64,000 bases of DNA from Pseudomonadota bacterium (GTDB lineage: Bacteria; Pseudomonadota; Alphaproteobacteria; Sphingomonadales; Sphingomonadaceae), in contig JAJZQN010000010.1 of NCBI GenBank assembly GCA_021847605.1, positions 43,649 through 107,648 of the forward strand, written 5' to 3'. Shown piece by piece: positions 53,408-61,878 of this stretch. How positions within the stretch are numbered: position 1 is the stretch's first letter; the number at the start of each line of letters is the position of its first letter. Under the pieces are notes generated by a model. The model did not search any database. It saw only the letters and a list, made by a program, of their open reading frames with translations, and was not told the origin of the DNA. The translations under genes were made by a program, and so were the position numbers.

Positions 53408-53747
53408 CGCCTGTCTGCTGCCTGGTCACTCCGAATGCGTTTCGGCGTGACGTTGCGCTGGTGTGCGGCTCTTGCTCGCCGATCGCGTTCCTGTGCTATC
53501 CCCGCCACCTACAGCGCCAAAACCATCCTACGGGGCAGGATATGGGCTGTCCTACGTTCTGCCCTGCCGCTCATCGGGTCAGCGTCTTTGAAACATGGTC
53601 CTGCCCGGTCCCTTTTACACGCGCGCGTGCGGGCGCACGCGCGGATGTCGTGAACTTGCATGGTCAGTCGGTCGGGGAAATGGCGTTATATCAATCAGAT
53701 GCTGCGAAGTTGACGGTGCGTCAACCTGGGCCGGCTTCCGAAGTGAA
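53408..53747. other. Intergenic region with a strong palindrome
   Basis: 340 bases with three short overlapping frames that show no convincing coding character. The clearest structure is a perfect alternating purine-pyrimidine palindrome at 53622-53643, CGCGCGTGCG-GG-CGCACGCGCG, immediately after CCTTTTACACG. Its function is unknown; it may end the GGDEF transcript or adopt non-B DNA. Confidence 0.5.
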
Positions 53748-54419
53748 TCAGAAATCCGGCTTTTCATAATGGGGCGGCGGCGTGATCACTTCCATCCGTT
53801 CGGATAGGAGCGGGCGAAAGGAAGGCCGCGACTTGAACCCCGCATACCAGCGTTTCACCGGCTCATGCCCCGCCCAGTCGATACCGCCCAGATAATCGGC
53901 GACCGACAGATGCGCGGCGGCGGCAATGTCCGCCAGGCTGAGCGTCCCACCCGCCATCCAGCTGCGATGGTCGAGCAGATAGTCCATATAATCCATATGG
54001 ACATTGGCACGCTTCATCGCCTCCCGCAGAACTCGGGCATCGGGGGAGGCGCGTTCCACCAGACGCTTCTTCATGCGTTCGTGCAGCAGCGGGCCGACGA
54101 CATCGCCATAGAAATTCTGATCGAAAAAGGCCGTTAGCCGACGCACTTCGGCCCGACCCGCTGCCGTGCCGGAAATGAGGGCGAATTTTTCCACCGTCTC
54201 TTCGAAATATTCGCAGATCGCCTGGCTGTCGATCAGGGTGATGCCCTTTTCCTGTTCCACCATGACCGGCGTGGTGCCGGCCGGGTTCAGGTCCAGAAAT
54301 TCGTCGCGCATCGTCCAGGGCGATTCGCGGACCAGATCATAGCCCACGCCCTTTTCGCCCAGCAGCAGCCGGACCTTGCGGGAAAAGGGACAAAGGGGGA
54401 ATTGATAAAGCTGCCACAT
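53748..54419 (-). CDS. Glutathione S-transferase family protein
   Basis: A 223-residue protein with an N-terminal thioredoxin-like domain (LYQFPLCPFSRKVRLLLGEKG, the CPFS motif giving a possible active-site Cys; GTTPVMVEQEKGITLIDSQAICEYFEE) and an all-helical C-terminal domain. It resembles bacterial beta-class or related GSTs; the substrate is not known. ATG 54419 is chosen because AGGGA lies six bases before it and abuts the alternative ATG 54425. Confidence 0.88.
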   Translation of the reverse strand: MWQLYQFPLCPFSRKVRLLLGEKGVGYDLVRESPWTMRDEFLDLNPAGTTPVMVEQEKGITLIDSQAICEYFEETVEKFALISGTAAGRAEVRRLTAFFDQNFYGDVVGPLLHERMKKRLVERASPDARVLREAMKRANVHMDYMDYLLDHRSWMAGGTLSLADIAAAAHLSVADYLGGIDWAGHEPVKRWYAGFKSRPSFRPLLSERMEVITPPPHYEKPDF

Positions 54420-54498
54420 AGGCATTCCCTGTTAGGCGCGTGCGCAACCCGGGGGAAGCGAGAAAATGACCGAACCCTTAGAGAATATCATGCGTTCC

Positions 54499-54526
54499 TT
54501 ATCCCAAAGGACTTATCCCAAAGGAT
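54499..54526. repeat. Tandem 14-base duplication upstream of acsA
   Basis: TTATCCCAAAGGAC is followed directly by TTATCCCAAAGGAT (54499-54512, 54513-54526), two copies differing in the last base. It lies 91 bases before acsA, in the divergent promoter region with the GST gene, and may be a duplicated regulator site. Confidence 0.5.
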
Positions 54527-54616
54527 GGTGGGAACTGGCCGCCTCCTCCCTTTCGGACGCTCTGACGGGGCGGTAGAAAGGCAGACATAAAAGTTTCGCC
54601 CAGGAAAGGATGCCCG

Positions 54617-56560
54617 ATGTCTGACGATTTCTTCCCCGTACCCGAACAATGGGCGACGGGGGCTTTGATGGACCGGGCGGCGCGCGAAGCGGATTATGAC
54701 CGGTCGATCGGGGATGCTCATGATTATTGGCTGGAGCGGGCCAAGCGTCTGGACTGGATCGATTTTCCGACGAAAACCAACGAAAGCAGTTTTGCCGAGA
54801 GCGATTTTGGCGTGCAGTGGTTCGCCGACGGCACGCTCAATGTCAGCGTCAACTGCATCGACCGTCATCTGGCGACCCGCGCCGACGATGTCGCCATCAT
54901 CTGGGAACCCGATTCGCCCGACGCCCAGCCGCGTCGTTATACCTACCGCCAATTGCATGAAGAGGTATGCCGCTTCGCCAATGTCCTGAAAGGCGCGGGC
55001 GCGAAAAAGGGTGATCGCGTCACCATCTATCTGCCGATGATTCCGGAGGCCGCCTTTGCCCTGCTGGCCTGTGCCCGCATCGGTGCGGTGCATAGTGTCG
55101 TTTTCGGTGGCTTCTCGCCTGATGCGTTGGCAGGGCGCATACAGGATTGCGATTCGAACCTGGTCATCACCGCCGACGAAGGGTGTCGCGGCGGTAAGGG
55201 GGTGCCGCTGAAGGTGAATGTCGATGCCGCGCTGAAACATGCGCCGAGCGTCAAGAAGGTAATCGTCGTGAAGGCTACCGGCGGCAGCGTACCGATTCAG
55301 GATGGCCGCGACATCTGGCTGCATGAGGCTGCAGCCGGCGTCGACGCTGATTGCGCGCCTGAGGTGATGAAGGCGGAAGACCCGCTGTTCATCCTTTATA
55401 CCTCCGGTTCGACGGGGAAGCCCAAGGGCGTGCTGCATACGACCGGCGGCTACCTGCTTTGGGCAGGCCTGACCCATGAACTCTGTTTCGATTATCGTCC
55501 GGGCGACATCTACTGGTGCGCGGCCGACATCGGCTGGGTCACGGGGCACAGTTATATCGTCTATGGTCCACTGGCCAATGGCGCGACGACCCTGATGTAT
55601 GAGGGCGTACCCAACTGGCCCACGCCTGCGCGCATCTGGGAAGTGGTCGACCGGCATCAGGTGCAGACCCTGTTCACCGCGCCGACCGCGTTGCGCGCAT
55701 TGATGAAAGAGGGCGATGATTTCGTCCATTCCACCAGCCGCGCAAGCCTGCGGCTGCTTGGCACCGTCGGCGAACCGATCAACCCGGAAGCATGGCGCTG
55801 GTACCATCAGGTCGTGGGAGAGGGCCGTTGCCCGATCATCGATACCTGGTGGCAGACGGAGACGGGCGGCGCGATGATCGCACCGACGCCGGGTGCGACC
55901 GATTTGAAGCCGGGATCGGCGACATTGCCCATGCCGGGCGTCGTACCGCAGATCGTCGACGCGGAGGGCAAGGTTCTGGATGGCGCGGCCGAGGGCAATC
56001 TCGTCATCGCGCAAAGCTGGCCCGGACAGATGCGGACCGTGTGGGGCGATCATGAGCGTTTCTTCCAGACCTACTTCACCACCTTCCCCGGCAAATATAC
56101 GACTGGCGACGGCGCGCGGCGCGATGCCGATGGCTATTACTGGATCACCGGGCGGGTCGATGATGTCATCAACGTGTCGGGTCATCGCATGGGTACCGCC
56201 GAAGTGGAAAGCGCGCTCGTCCTGCATGAGAGCGTCGCCGAAGCCGCCGTCGTGGGCATGCCCCATGATGTGAAGGGGCAGGGCATCTATGCCTATGTCA
56301 CGCTGAACGCCGGGGTCGATGCGAGCGATGATCTGCGCAAGGATCTGGTGAAATGGGTCCGCACCGAAATCGGCCCGATCGCCACGCCTGACAAGCTACA
56401 GTTCGCGCCGGGCCTGCCCAAGACCCGGTCGGGTAAGATCATGCGCCGCATCCTGCGCAAGATTGCCGAGGGCGAAGTGTCGGCGCAGGCGCTGGGCGAC
56501 ACCAGCACGCTGGCCGACCCGTCGGTGGTGGACAATCTGGTTGCCAACCGTCAGGTTTGA
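54617..56560 (+). CDS. acsA: Acetyl-CoA synthetase
   Basis: Makes acetyl-CoA from acetate, ATP and CoA. The 647-residue protein has the AMP-binding P-loop [49 protein letters not shown], and catalytic K607 in [12 protein letters not shown], the usual target of lysine acetylation control. AGGAAAGGA precedes the ATG at 54617. It is followed by hairpins at 56562. Confidence 0.96.
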   Translation: MSDDFFPVPEQWATGALMDRAAREADYDRSIGDAHDYWLERAKRLDWIDFPTKTNESSFAESDFGVQWFADGTLNVSVNCIDRHLATRADDVAIIWEPDSPDAQPRRYTYRQLHEEVCRFANVLKGAGAKKGDRVTIYLPMIPEAAFALLACARIGAVHSVVFGGFSPDALAGRIQDCDSNLVITADEGCRGGKGVPLKVNVDAALKHAPSVKKVIVVKATGGSVPIQDGRDIWLHEAAAGVDADCAPEVMKAEDPLFILYTSGSTGKPKGVLHTTGGYLLWAGLTHELCFDYRPGDIYWCAADIGWVTGHSYIVYGPLANGATTLMYEGVPNWPTPARIWEVVDRHQVQTLFTAPTALRALMKEGDDFVHSTSRASLRLLGTVGEPINPEAWRWYHQVVGEGRCPIIDTWWQTETGGAMIAPTPGATDLKPGSATLPMPGVVPQIVDAEGKVLDGAAEGNLVIAQSWPGQMRTVWGDHERFFQTYFTTFPGKYTTGDGARRDADGYYWITGRVDDVINVSGHRMGTAEVESALVLHESVAEAAVVGMPHDVKGQGIYAYVTLNAGVDASDDLRKDLVKWVRTEIGPIATPDKLQFAPGLPKTRSGKIMRRILRKIAEGEVSAQALGDTSTLADPSVVDNLVANRQV

Positions 56561-56561
56561 C

Positions 56562-56627
56562 GGGCCGTCCTATCGGACGGTCCATCGAAGTGGAGCCATG
56601 GACGTCGGGTAGGACGGCCATGGTTTC
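56562..56627 (+). terminator. Hairpins downstream of acsA
   Basis: Two hairpins follow the acsA stop: GGGCCGTCC (56562-56570)-TATC-GGACGGTCC (56575-56583), and CCATGG-A-CGTC (56596-56606)-GGGTAG-GACG-G-CCATGG (56613-56623). Neither has a long T-run. They may slow read-through into the cytochrome b561 gene, which starts 31 bases after the second. Confidence 0.45.
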
Positions 56628-56653
56628 GGCCGACATCCCAAGAGGAGCAGCCC

Positions 56654-57166
56654 ATGGCCCGTTATACATCCGTCGCCCGTGCCCTGCACTGGATCATCGC
56701 CATCCTGATATTGGGCAATCTGTTCTTCGGCTTTGCGCATGAAGCGCTGCCCAAGGATTGGGCGGTGATGCCCGTTCATAAATCGATTGGCCTCACCGTA
56801 CTGGCGCTGACCATGGTGCGGATCATCTGGCGGATCACCCATCGCGCGCCGCCCTTACCGTTGGCCATGCCGGGCTGGGAGAAGGGCGCGGCGCATGCGA
56901 CCCATTTCGTCTTTTATGCCTTCATGCTGATCCTGCCCCTGTCCGGCTGGATCATGTCGTCGGCGGGCAAATATCCGCTCAGCTGGTTCTTCCTGTTCGA
57001 CGTACCGAAATTTGCGGTGGCGAAGGGTGACGCCATCGTCGGCCTGTCACGCAGCACCCATGGACTGCTGCCATGGCTGTGGGTTGCCCTGATCATCCTG
57101 CATGTCGGTGCTGCGCTGCGCCATCATTTCATGCTGAAGGACGATGTGCTGCGGCGGATGCTGTAA
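56654..57166 (+). CDS. Cytochrome b561
   Basis: A 170-residue inner-membrane di-haem-type cytochrome with four hydrophobic segments and candidate haem-ligand histidines, including H13 in ARALHWIIAILIL and H45 in MPVHKSIGLTVLAL, plus later ones in HATHFVFYAFMLI and LIILHVGAALRHHFM. It likely passes electrons between the quinone pool and a soluble partner. AGAGGAGC precedes the ATG. Confidence 0.9.
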   Translation: MARYTSVARALHWIIAILILGNLFFGFAHEALPKDWAVMPVHKSIGLTVLALTMVRIIWRITHRAPPLPLAMPGWEKGAAHATHFVFYAFMLILPLSGWIMSSAGKYPLSWFFLFDVPKFAVAKGDAIVGLSRSTHGLLPWLWVALIILHVGAALRHHFMLKDDVLRRML

Positions 57167-58375
57167 TCAGACCATTTCGCCGGTCAGCAGCTTGGGAAGT
57201 GCGCCGGACTGGCCGCGCGCTTCCGCCATGAAGCGCCCCTTGAGCAGCGACGTGCGCTGAACGGCGGCAAGACCGGCGCGGCGGGCCAAAGCGGGCAGGC
57301 GGCCGGGAATGTCGAACAGGCGGACTAGGCCGTCCATCGCCACGCTGGTCATCATTGTGTCGAGGCCGCGCCAGCGCTGATAGCGGGCGAGCAGTTGCGC
57401 ATCGCCCGGATCAAGGCCGAGACGCATGCCGTCTACCAGCACCTCCACCAGAGCCGCAACATCACGCAGGCCGAGGTTCAGCCCCTGCCCGGCAATGGGA
57501 TGAATGGCATGGGCACTATCCCCTACTAGCGCGAGCCGGGTGTCGGTGATGCGCGCGGCATGGTGAAAGCCCAGCGGATAGGATGAGCGTGGCCCCGCAA
57601 GGCTGATCTCGCCCAGAAAACCGCCGATCCGCTTCTGCGCTTCAGCCAGCCATGCGCGTTCGGGCAGTTTCAGCATAGTGGGCGCCTGCTCGGTCGGCAC
57701 GGTCCACACCACCGCAGAGCGCGTTCCCGGCAGCATGGGCAGCAGAGCAAAGGGGCCACCGACATAGAAGATTTCGTAAGCGGTATTGGCGTGCGGCACC
57801 TCATGGTCGATCGCCGTGACCATGGCGGTATGCTTATATTGCCAGCGCGTGGTGCGGATGCCGGCGGCTTCGCGGGTTGGACTGTTGCGCCCTTCCGCCG
57901 CCACCAGCAGCGCGCCATGAATGGTTACGCCGTTCGCCAGCGTCAGGGCGACGCCATCTTCCGATCGATCCACTGATACCGCATGGTCCGGCTGATAGCG
58001 GATAAGGTTGGTGGCGGCGCGGGCGGTCTGCTCCAATGCGACGCGCAGGTCGCGATTGGGGAACATCGTGCCCATCACGCCATCGTCGGCATCCGGTACA
58101 AAGTCGAGCGCCCCCGGTTCCAGCCCGTCGCTGACCCAGATGCGGTCGATGGGGCAACCTTTGCCTTCCAGAAAAGGCATGACACCGATGGCCGAAAACA
58201 TGGCGCAACTGGTGGAGGAAATCGCCGAAACGCGACCATCGAAGCCGCTGGCGGTCGTATCGACCGGATTGGCTGGATCGACCACAGCGGTTTTCACCCC
58301 ATGGCTGGATAGGGCGATGCCAAGGGTCAGACCGACGAGGCCCCCACCCAGAATAACGACGTCGAAGCGTTCCAT
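57167..58375 (-). CDS. ubiH: FAD-dependent ubiquinone-biosynthesis hydroxylase (UbiH/UbiF family)
   Basis: A 402-residue flavin monooxygenase with the FAD Rossmann motif VVILGGGLVGLTLGIAL, the DGRVSAIS motif, and the second FAD motif VGDSAHAIHPIAGQGLNLGLRD typical of UbiH/UbiF/VisC. One of the ring hydroxylations in ubiquinone synthesis; which one cannot be fixed from sequence, so the symbol is approximate. It lies downstream of ilvE on the same strand, beyond a terminator. Confidence 0.87.
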   Translation of the reverse strand: MERFDVVILGGGLVGLTLGIALSSHGVKTAVVDPANPVDTTASGFDGRVSAISSTSCAMFSAIGVMPFLEGKGCPIDRIWVSDGLEPGALDFVPDADDGVMGTMFPNRDLRVALEQTARAATNLIRYQPDHAVSVDRSEDGVALTLANGVTIHGALLVAAEGRNSPTREAAGIRTTRWQYKHTAMVTAIDHEVPHANTAYEIFYVGGPFALLPMLPGTRSAVVWTVPTEQAPTMLKLPERAWLAEAQKRIGGFLGEISLAGPRSSYPLGFHHAARITDTRLALVGDSAHAIHPIAGQGLNLGLRDVAALVEVLVDGMRLGLDPGDAQLLARYQRWRGLDTMMTSVAMDGLVRLFDIPGRLPALARRAGLAAVQRTSLLKGRFMAEARGQSGALPKLLTGEMV

Positions 58376-58419
58376 GGCGCGTTATCTAGGCGCTTGGGAG
58401 CGGATTGGAAAGCGACATG

Positions 58420-58458
58420 GATCAAAAGAAAGGCGGCCGTGATGACGACCGCCTTTCC
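58420..58458 (-). terminator. Rho-independent terminator of ilvE
   Basis: AAAGGCGG (58429-58436) and CCGCCTTT (58449-58456) form an 8-bp stem extended by CGT/ACG across one mismatch, loop GATG. On the minus strand the stem ends in TTTCTTTTG, a T-rich tract, so it ends transcription from ilvE. Confidence 0.7.
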
Positions 58459-58481
58459 AATTTCTCTTATGCGTTCGATGT

Positions 58482-59573
58482 TTACAGCGTGCGGACCCAG
58501 CCGGCCGGATCGGCCACGGTGCCCCGTTGAATGCCGGTGAGTTCGGCGCGCAGGCTTTCGGTGACAAGGCCGCCATCGCCATTACCGATGGTGAAATCGC
58601 CATCGCTGCTCTTCACCGTGCCGATCGCGGTGACGACGGCTGCGGTGCCGCAGGCAAAGGCTTCGCGCAATTTGCCGCTGGCCGCGTCGGCGCGCCACTG
58701 GGCAAAGCTGTATGGTTCTTCACGCACATCATGGCCCTTGGCGCGGGCCAGCGAGATGATCGAGTTGCGGGTGATGCCCGGCAGGATGGTGCCGCCCAGC
58801 GGGGGCGTGACGATCGATCCGTCGTCCATCACGAAGAAGACGTTCATGCCGCCCAGTTCCTCGACCCACTTATTTTCTGCGGCGTCGAGGAAGACGACCT
58901 GATCGCAGCCATGGTCGATGGCTTCGGCCTGCGCGACGAGGCTGGCGGCATAGTTGCCGCCGCACTTGGCCGCACCCGTGCCACCGCGCGCGGCGCGGGT
59001 ATAATGTTCCGACACCCACAGGGTCACGGCCTTCTTCCCGCCCTTGAAATAGGCGCCGGCAGGCGAGGCGATGACGCAGAATATATACTCATGCGCCGGC
59101 CGCACGCCCAGGAACGTCTCGCTGGCGAAGAGGAAGGGACGCAGATACAGGCTGCCTTCGCCCGAGGGAATCCAGTTGGCGTCGATCTTCACCAGTTCCT
59201 CGACCGCCTCGAGGAAAACATCCTCGGGCAGGACGGGCATGGCAAGGCGCTGGGCCGATTCGGCGAAGCGGCGGGCATTTTCTTCGGGCCGGAACATGGC
59301 GACCGATCCGTCGGCCAGCCGATAGGCCTTCATCCCTTCGAAGATTTCCTGCGCATAGTGCAGCACAGCGCAGGCGGGGTCGAGCTGGAATGGCGCGCGT
59401 GGTTCGACCTTGTGGCTGTGCCAGCCCTGACCATGGGTATAGCGGATCGTCACCATATGATCGGTGAACAGGCGCCCGAAACCGGGATCCTCCAGCGCTA
59501 CCGCGCGCGCGTCCGCCGATACAGCCTGGCTGTTGCGGGTGACGGTGAAGCGCGACGAATGCTGGACGTCCAT
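58482..59573 (-). CDS. ilvE: Branched-chain amino acid aminotransferase
   Basis: Fold-type IV PLP enzyme for the last step of Leu, Ile and Val synthesis. The 363-residue protein has [23 protein letters not shown], the PLP lysine in [14 protein letters not shown], and [14 protein letters not shown] 59573 follows AAGGAG. The longer in-frame extension is not needed. It ends in a terminator before the ubiH-like gene. Confidence 0.94.
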   Translation of the reverse strand: MDVQHSSRFTVTRNSQAVSADARAVALEDPGFGRLFTDHMVTIRYTHGQGWHSHKVEPRAPFQLDPACAVLHYAQEIFEGMKAYRLADGSVAMFRPEENARRFAESAQRLAMPVLPEDVFLEAVEELVKIDANWIPSGEGSLYLRPFLFASETFLGVRPAHEYIFCVIASPAGAYFKGGKKAVTLWVSEHYTRAARGGTGAAKCGGNYAASLVAQAEAIDHGCDQVVFLDAAENKWVEELGGMNVFFVMDDGSIVTPPLGGTILPGITRNSIISLARAKGHDVREEPYSFAQWRADAASGKLREAFACGTAAVVTAIGTVKSSDGDFTIGNGDGGLVTESLRAELTGIQRGTVADPAGWVRTL

Positions 59574-59712
59574 AATAAATCTCCTTGGGTTGGACGCGGT
59601 GCCTATGTCACAAAGCGGGCCGCGGAACAACGTCAACTATACTGACCAATCGGTCCACTCCCGTCATCATGGCCTCTTGGCGGTGATGGATCGTCCGGCT
59701 ATCCCAAAGCCC

Positions 59713-60732
59713 ATGCACTTCTTCTCCGATAACGCAACGCCCATTTGTCCTGCCGTTATGGCTGCTATCGCTGGCGCCGATCAGGCCGACCATGGCTATG
59801 ACGGTGATAGATGGAGCGCACGGCTGGACGGCGCCTTTTCCGATCTGTTCGAAACGCCGGTCAGCGCCTTGTGGATTGCGACAGGGACGGCGGCGAACAG
59901 CATCGCGCTCGCCTGCCTCATTCCACCCTATGCTGCGGTGATTGCGAATGAAGAGGCGCATATCATCGTCGACGAATGCGGCGCGCCGGGCTTCTTCACC
60001 CATGGCGGTACCATCATGGCCTTGCCGGGCGAGGGTGCGAAGCTGGCGCCGGATGTGGTCGAGGCTCGACTGAAGATGATTCGCCCCGACGTGCATCAGG
60101 TGCCGGCCCGGGCCATCAGCATCACCAATGCTACAGAATATGGCCGAGCTTACAACCCGGACGAAGTGGCGGCGCTGGGCGAGGTCGCCGGACGCCATGG
60201 TCTGGGCTTCCATATGGACGGAGCGCGTTTTGCCAATGCGGTCGCGCATGTCGGCTGTGCGCCAGCGGATGTGACATGGCGGGCGGGTGTCGATGCCCTG
60301 TCCTTTGGCTGTGTCAAAAATGGCGGCATGGTAGGTGAGGCGTTGTTGTTCTTTGGCCCGCAGCGTGAGGCGCGGGCGGCGGAGGCTGCGCGCTGGCGCA
60401 AGCGGTCGGGCCATCTCTTTTCCAAGGGGCGTTATCTCGCCGCGCAGATACTCGCGATGATCGAGGACGGCTTGTGGCTGGACAATGCACGGGCGGCGAA
60501 TGGCGCCGCGCAGGCATTGGCGCAGGCCGCGACAGGTCGCCTGTTGCATCCGGTCGAGGCCAATGAATTGTTCGTGCGGCTGACTGCGGAGGAAGCGACG
60601 ACGTTGCGCGCGCAGGGTTTCGATTTTTACGACTGGGGAGAGGGCGCAGCACGCCTCGTCACCAACTGGTCGCAGGATGCGGAGAGCGTGATGCCGCTGG
60701 CGGATGCTTTGCGGACGCTCGATCATGGATGA
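59713..60732 (+). CDS. Low-specificity L-threonine aldolase / beta-eliminating lyase family
   Basis: PLP enzyme splitting threonine to glycine and acetaldehyde. The 339-residue protein has FFSDNATPICPAVM, the glycine-rich LWIATGTAANSIAL, NATEYGRAYNPDEV, HMDGARFANAV and the PLP lysine in FGCVKNGGMVGEAL. Family length fits ATG 59713; an in-frame ATG at 59686 would add nine residues. The usual SxGLGAP lysine context is replaced by CVKNGG, so substrate preference may differ. Confidence 0.85.
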   Translation: MHFFSDNATPICPAVMAAIAGADQADHGYDGDRWSARLDGAFSDLFETPVSALWIATGTAANSIALACLIPPYAAVIANEEAHIIVDECGAPGFFTHGGTIMALPGEGAKLAPDVVEARLKMIRPDVHQVPARAISITNATEYGRAYNPDEVAALGEVAGRHGLGFHMDGARFANAVAHVGCAPADVTWRAGVDALSFGCVKNGGMVGEALLFFGPQREARAAEAARWRKRSGHLFSKGRYLAAQILAMIEDGLWLDNARAANGAAQALAQAATGRLLHPVEANELFVRLTAEEATTLRAQGFDFYDWGEGAARLVTNWSQDAESVMPLADALRTLDHG

Positions 60733-61624
60733 GGCTGGGGGGAAGGGCGGCATCGTCCTGCCTTTCACCCTTGTCACGCTGATCTGGAGTTCGACCTGGA
60801 TCGTCATTCGCGACCAATTGGGTAGCGTCCCTGCCAGTTGGTCGGTCTGTTACCGTTTTCTGCTCGCGGGGCTGGCGATGGCGGTATTCGCCCGCTTTCG
60901 TGGCATTTCGCTGCGCATCGGGGCGGCGGGGTTGGGCTATGCAGCATTGCTGGGGCTGGCCCAGTTCGTTTTCAATTTCAACTTCGTCTATCGTGCCGAA
61001 CATTATCTGACGTCGGGCGTGGTGGCGGTTATCTACGCCATGTTGCTGATTCCCAATTCGATTCTTGCCTGGCTTGTATTTCGTCAGCCAGTAAGCAGGG
61101 GTTTCATAGCAGGATCGGCGGTGGCAATGACTGGCATCGCCCTGATGCTGGCGCATGAATATCATGCCGCTGGTGTCGCCCCGGCCAAGGTGCTGTTGGG
61201 CATAGTCTTTTCGACGCTTGGGTTGCTCAGTGCATCGGCGGCCAATGTGATGCAAGGCATGCAGATTGCCCGTAGCCTCTCGATGGTAGCCGTGCTGGCA
61301 TGGGCCATGATGATCGGCGCCGGAATGGATGCGATCTTCGCATGGATCACGGCGGGACCGCCGGTCATGGAATGGCGCGTCGCCTATCTGGCCGGGATCG
61401 CCTATCTGGGCATTGCTGGATCGGTCGTGACCTTCCCGCTCTATTTCGGCTTAATACGGCATATGGGCGCGGGGCGTGCCGCTTATACCAGCGTCCTTAT
61501 CCCGGTCATCGCGATGCTGATCTCGACAGTTGTTGAAGGCTACCGCTGGACAATGTTGGCGATGGCTGGCGCAGCACTGGCGATTATCGGCATGGTCATC
61601 GCCCTGCGCGCCAAGGCGAGATGA
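60725..61624 (+). CDS. EamA/DMT family transporter
   Basis: A 299-residue inner-membrane protein with about ten hydrophobic segments and two EamA repeats (FTLVTLIWSSTWIVIRDQL in the first, ASAANVMQGMQIARSL and YFGLIRHMGAGRAAY in the second). Probably exports amino acids or metabolites. It overlaps the aldolase gene by eight bases, so the two are coupled; an exporter beside a threonine aldolase is suggestive of amino-acid handling. Last ordinary gene before the composition change. Confidence 0.9.
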   Translation: MDEAGGKGGIVLPFTLVTLIWSSTWIVIRDQLGSVPASWSVCYRFLLAGLAMAVFARFRGISLRIGAAGLGYAALLGLAQFVFNFNFVYRAEHYLTSGVVAVIYAMLLIPNSILAWLVFRQPVSRGFIAGSAVAMTGIALMLAHEYHAAGVAPAKVLLGIVFSTLGLLSASAANVMQGMQIARSLSMVAVLAWAMMIGAGMDAIFAWITAGPPVMEWRVAYLAGIAYLGIAGSVVTFPLYFGLIRHMGAGRAAYTSVLIPVIAMLISTVVEGYRWTMLAMAGAALAIIGMVIALRAKAR

Positions 61625-61878
61625 AGCGCGGCCTTATTCGGACCAGTTCGACACTATGGAGAAAATGGTGCCGGGGACGACATCGAACTGGCATTGCAAG
61701 TATCTGAAATTATAGAAAATTACTTATATTGACATTTGCAAATACCACGAAAAATACCATCAAATTTCGTTCATTTTTGGTTCGACATTTGTTCGCGCTT
61801 AATAGAAGCATTTTTGCGGCGAAACGATTTTGGCGTCTTCGCTACAAATAGCCGTGAATTAGATTGTGACGCCATCGA
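61625..61878. other. A/T-rich boundary region with a tRNA-3'-end-like sequence
   Basis: Base composition falls sharply here. At 61666-61693 the complement of a tRNA 3' end can be read: TGGTGCCGGGG (CCA plus acceptor stem), then ACGAC and ATCGAAC (T stem and loop), but the remaining T-stem half does not pair, so it is a remnant. Further on, TTGACA at 61729-61734 has AAATAC 17 bases later, promoter-like, yet no plus-strand gene follows. The region is a plausible integration boundary. Confidence 0.45.

Noticed and set aside
53461..53769. Short cysteine-rich plus-strand frame after the GGDEF gene
   Set aside because: It overlaps the end of the GST gene, has no ribosome site, and its composition suggests chance.
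54499..54526. CRISPR-like repeat
   Set aside because: Just two directly adjoining 14-base copies without spacers; no other repeat-spacer pattern or cas gene occurs in the window.
54488..56266. Long minus-strand open frame opposite acsA
   Set aside because: It is antisense to a full-length acetyl-CoA synthetase and has the His/Arg/Gly-rich composition of a shadow frame in high-GC DNA, with no recognisable domain or ribosome site.
61666..61693. tRNA gene at the island edge
   Set aside because: Only acceptor-end and T-loop-like bases are present; the T-stem does not pair and no anticodon or D arm follows. Kept only as a remnant.
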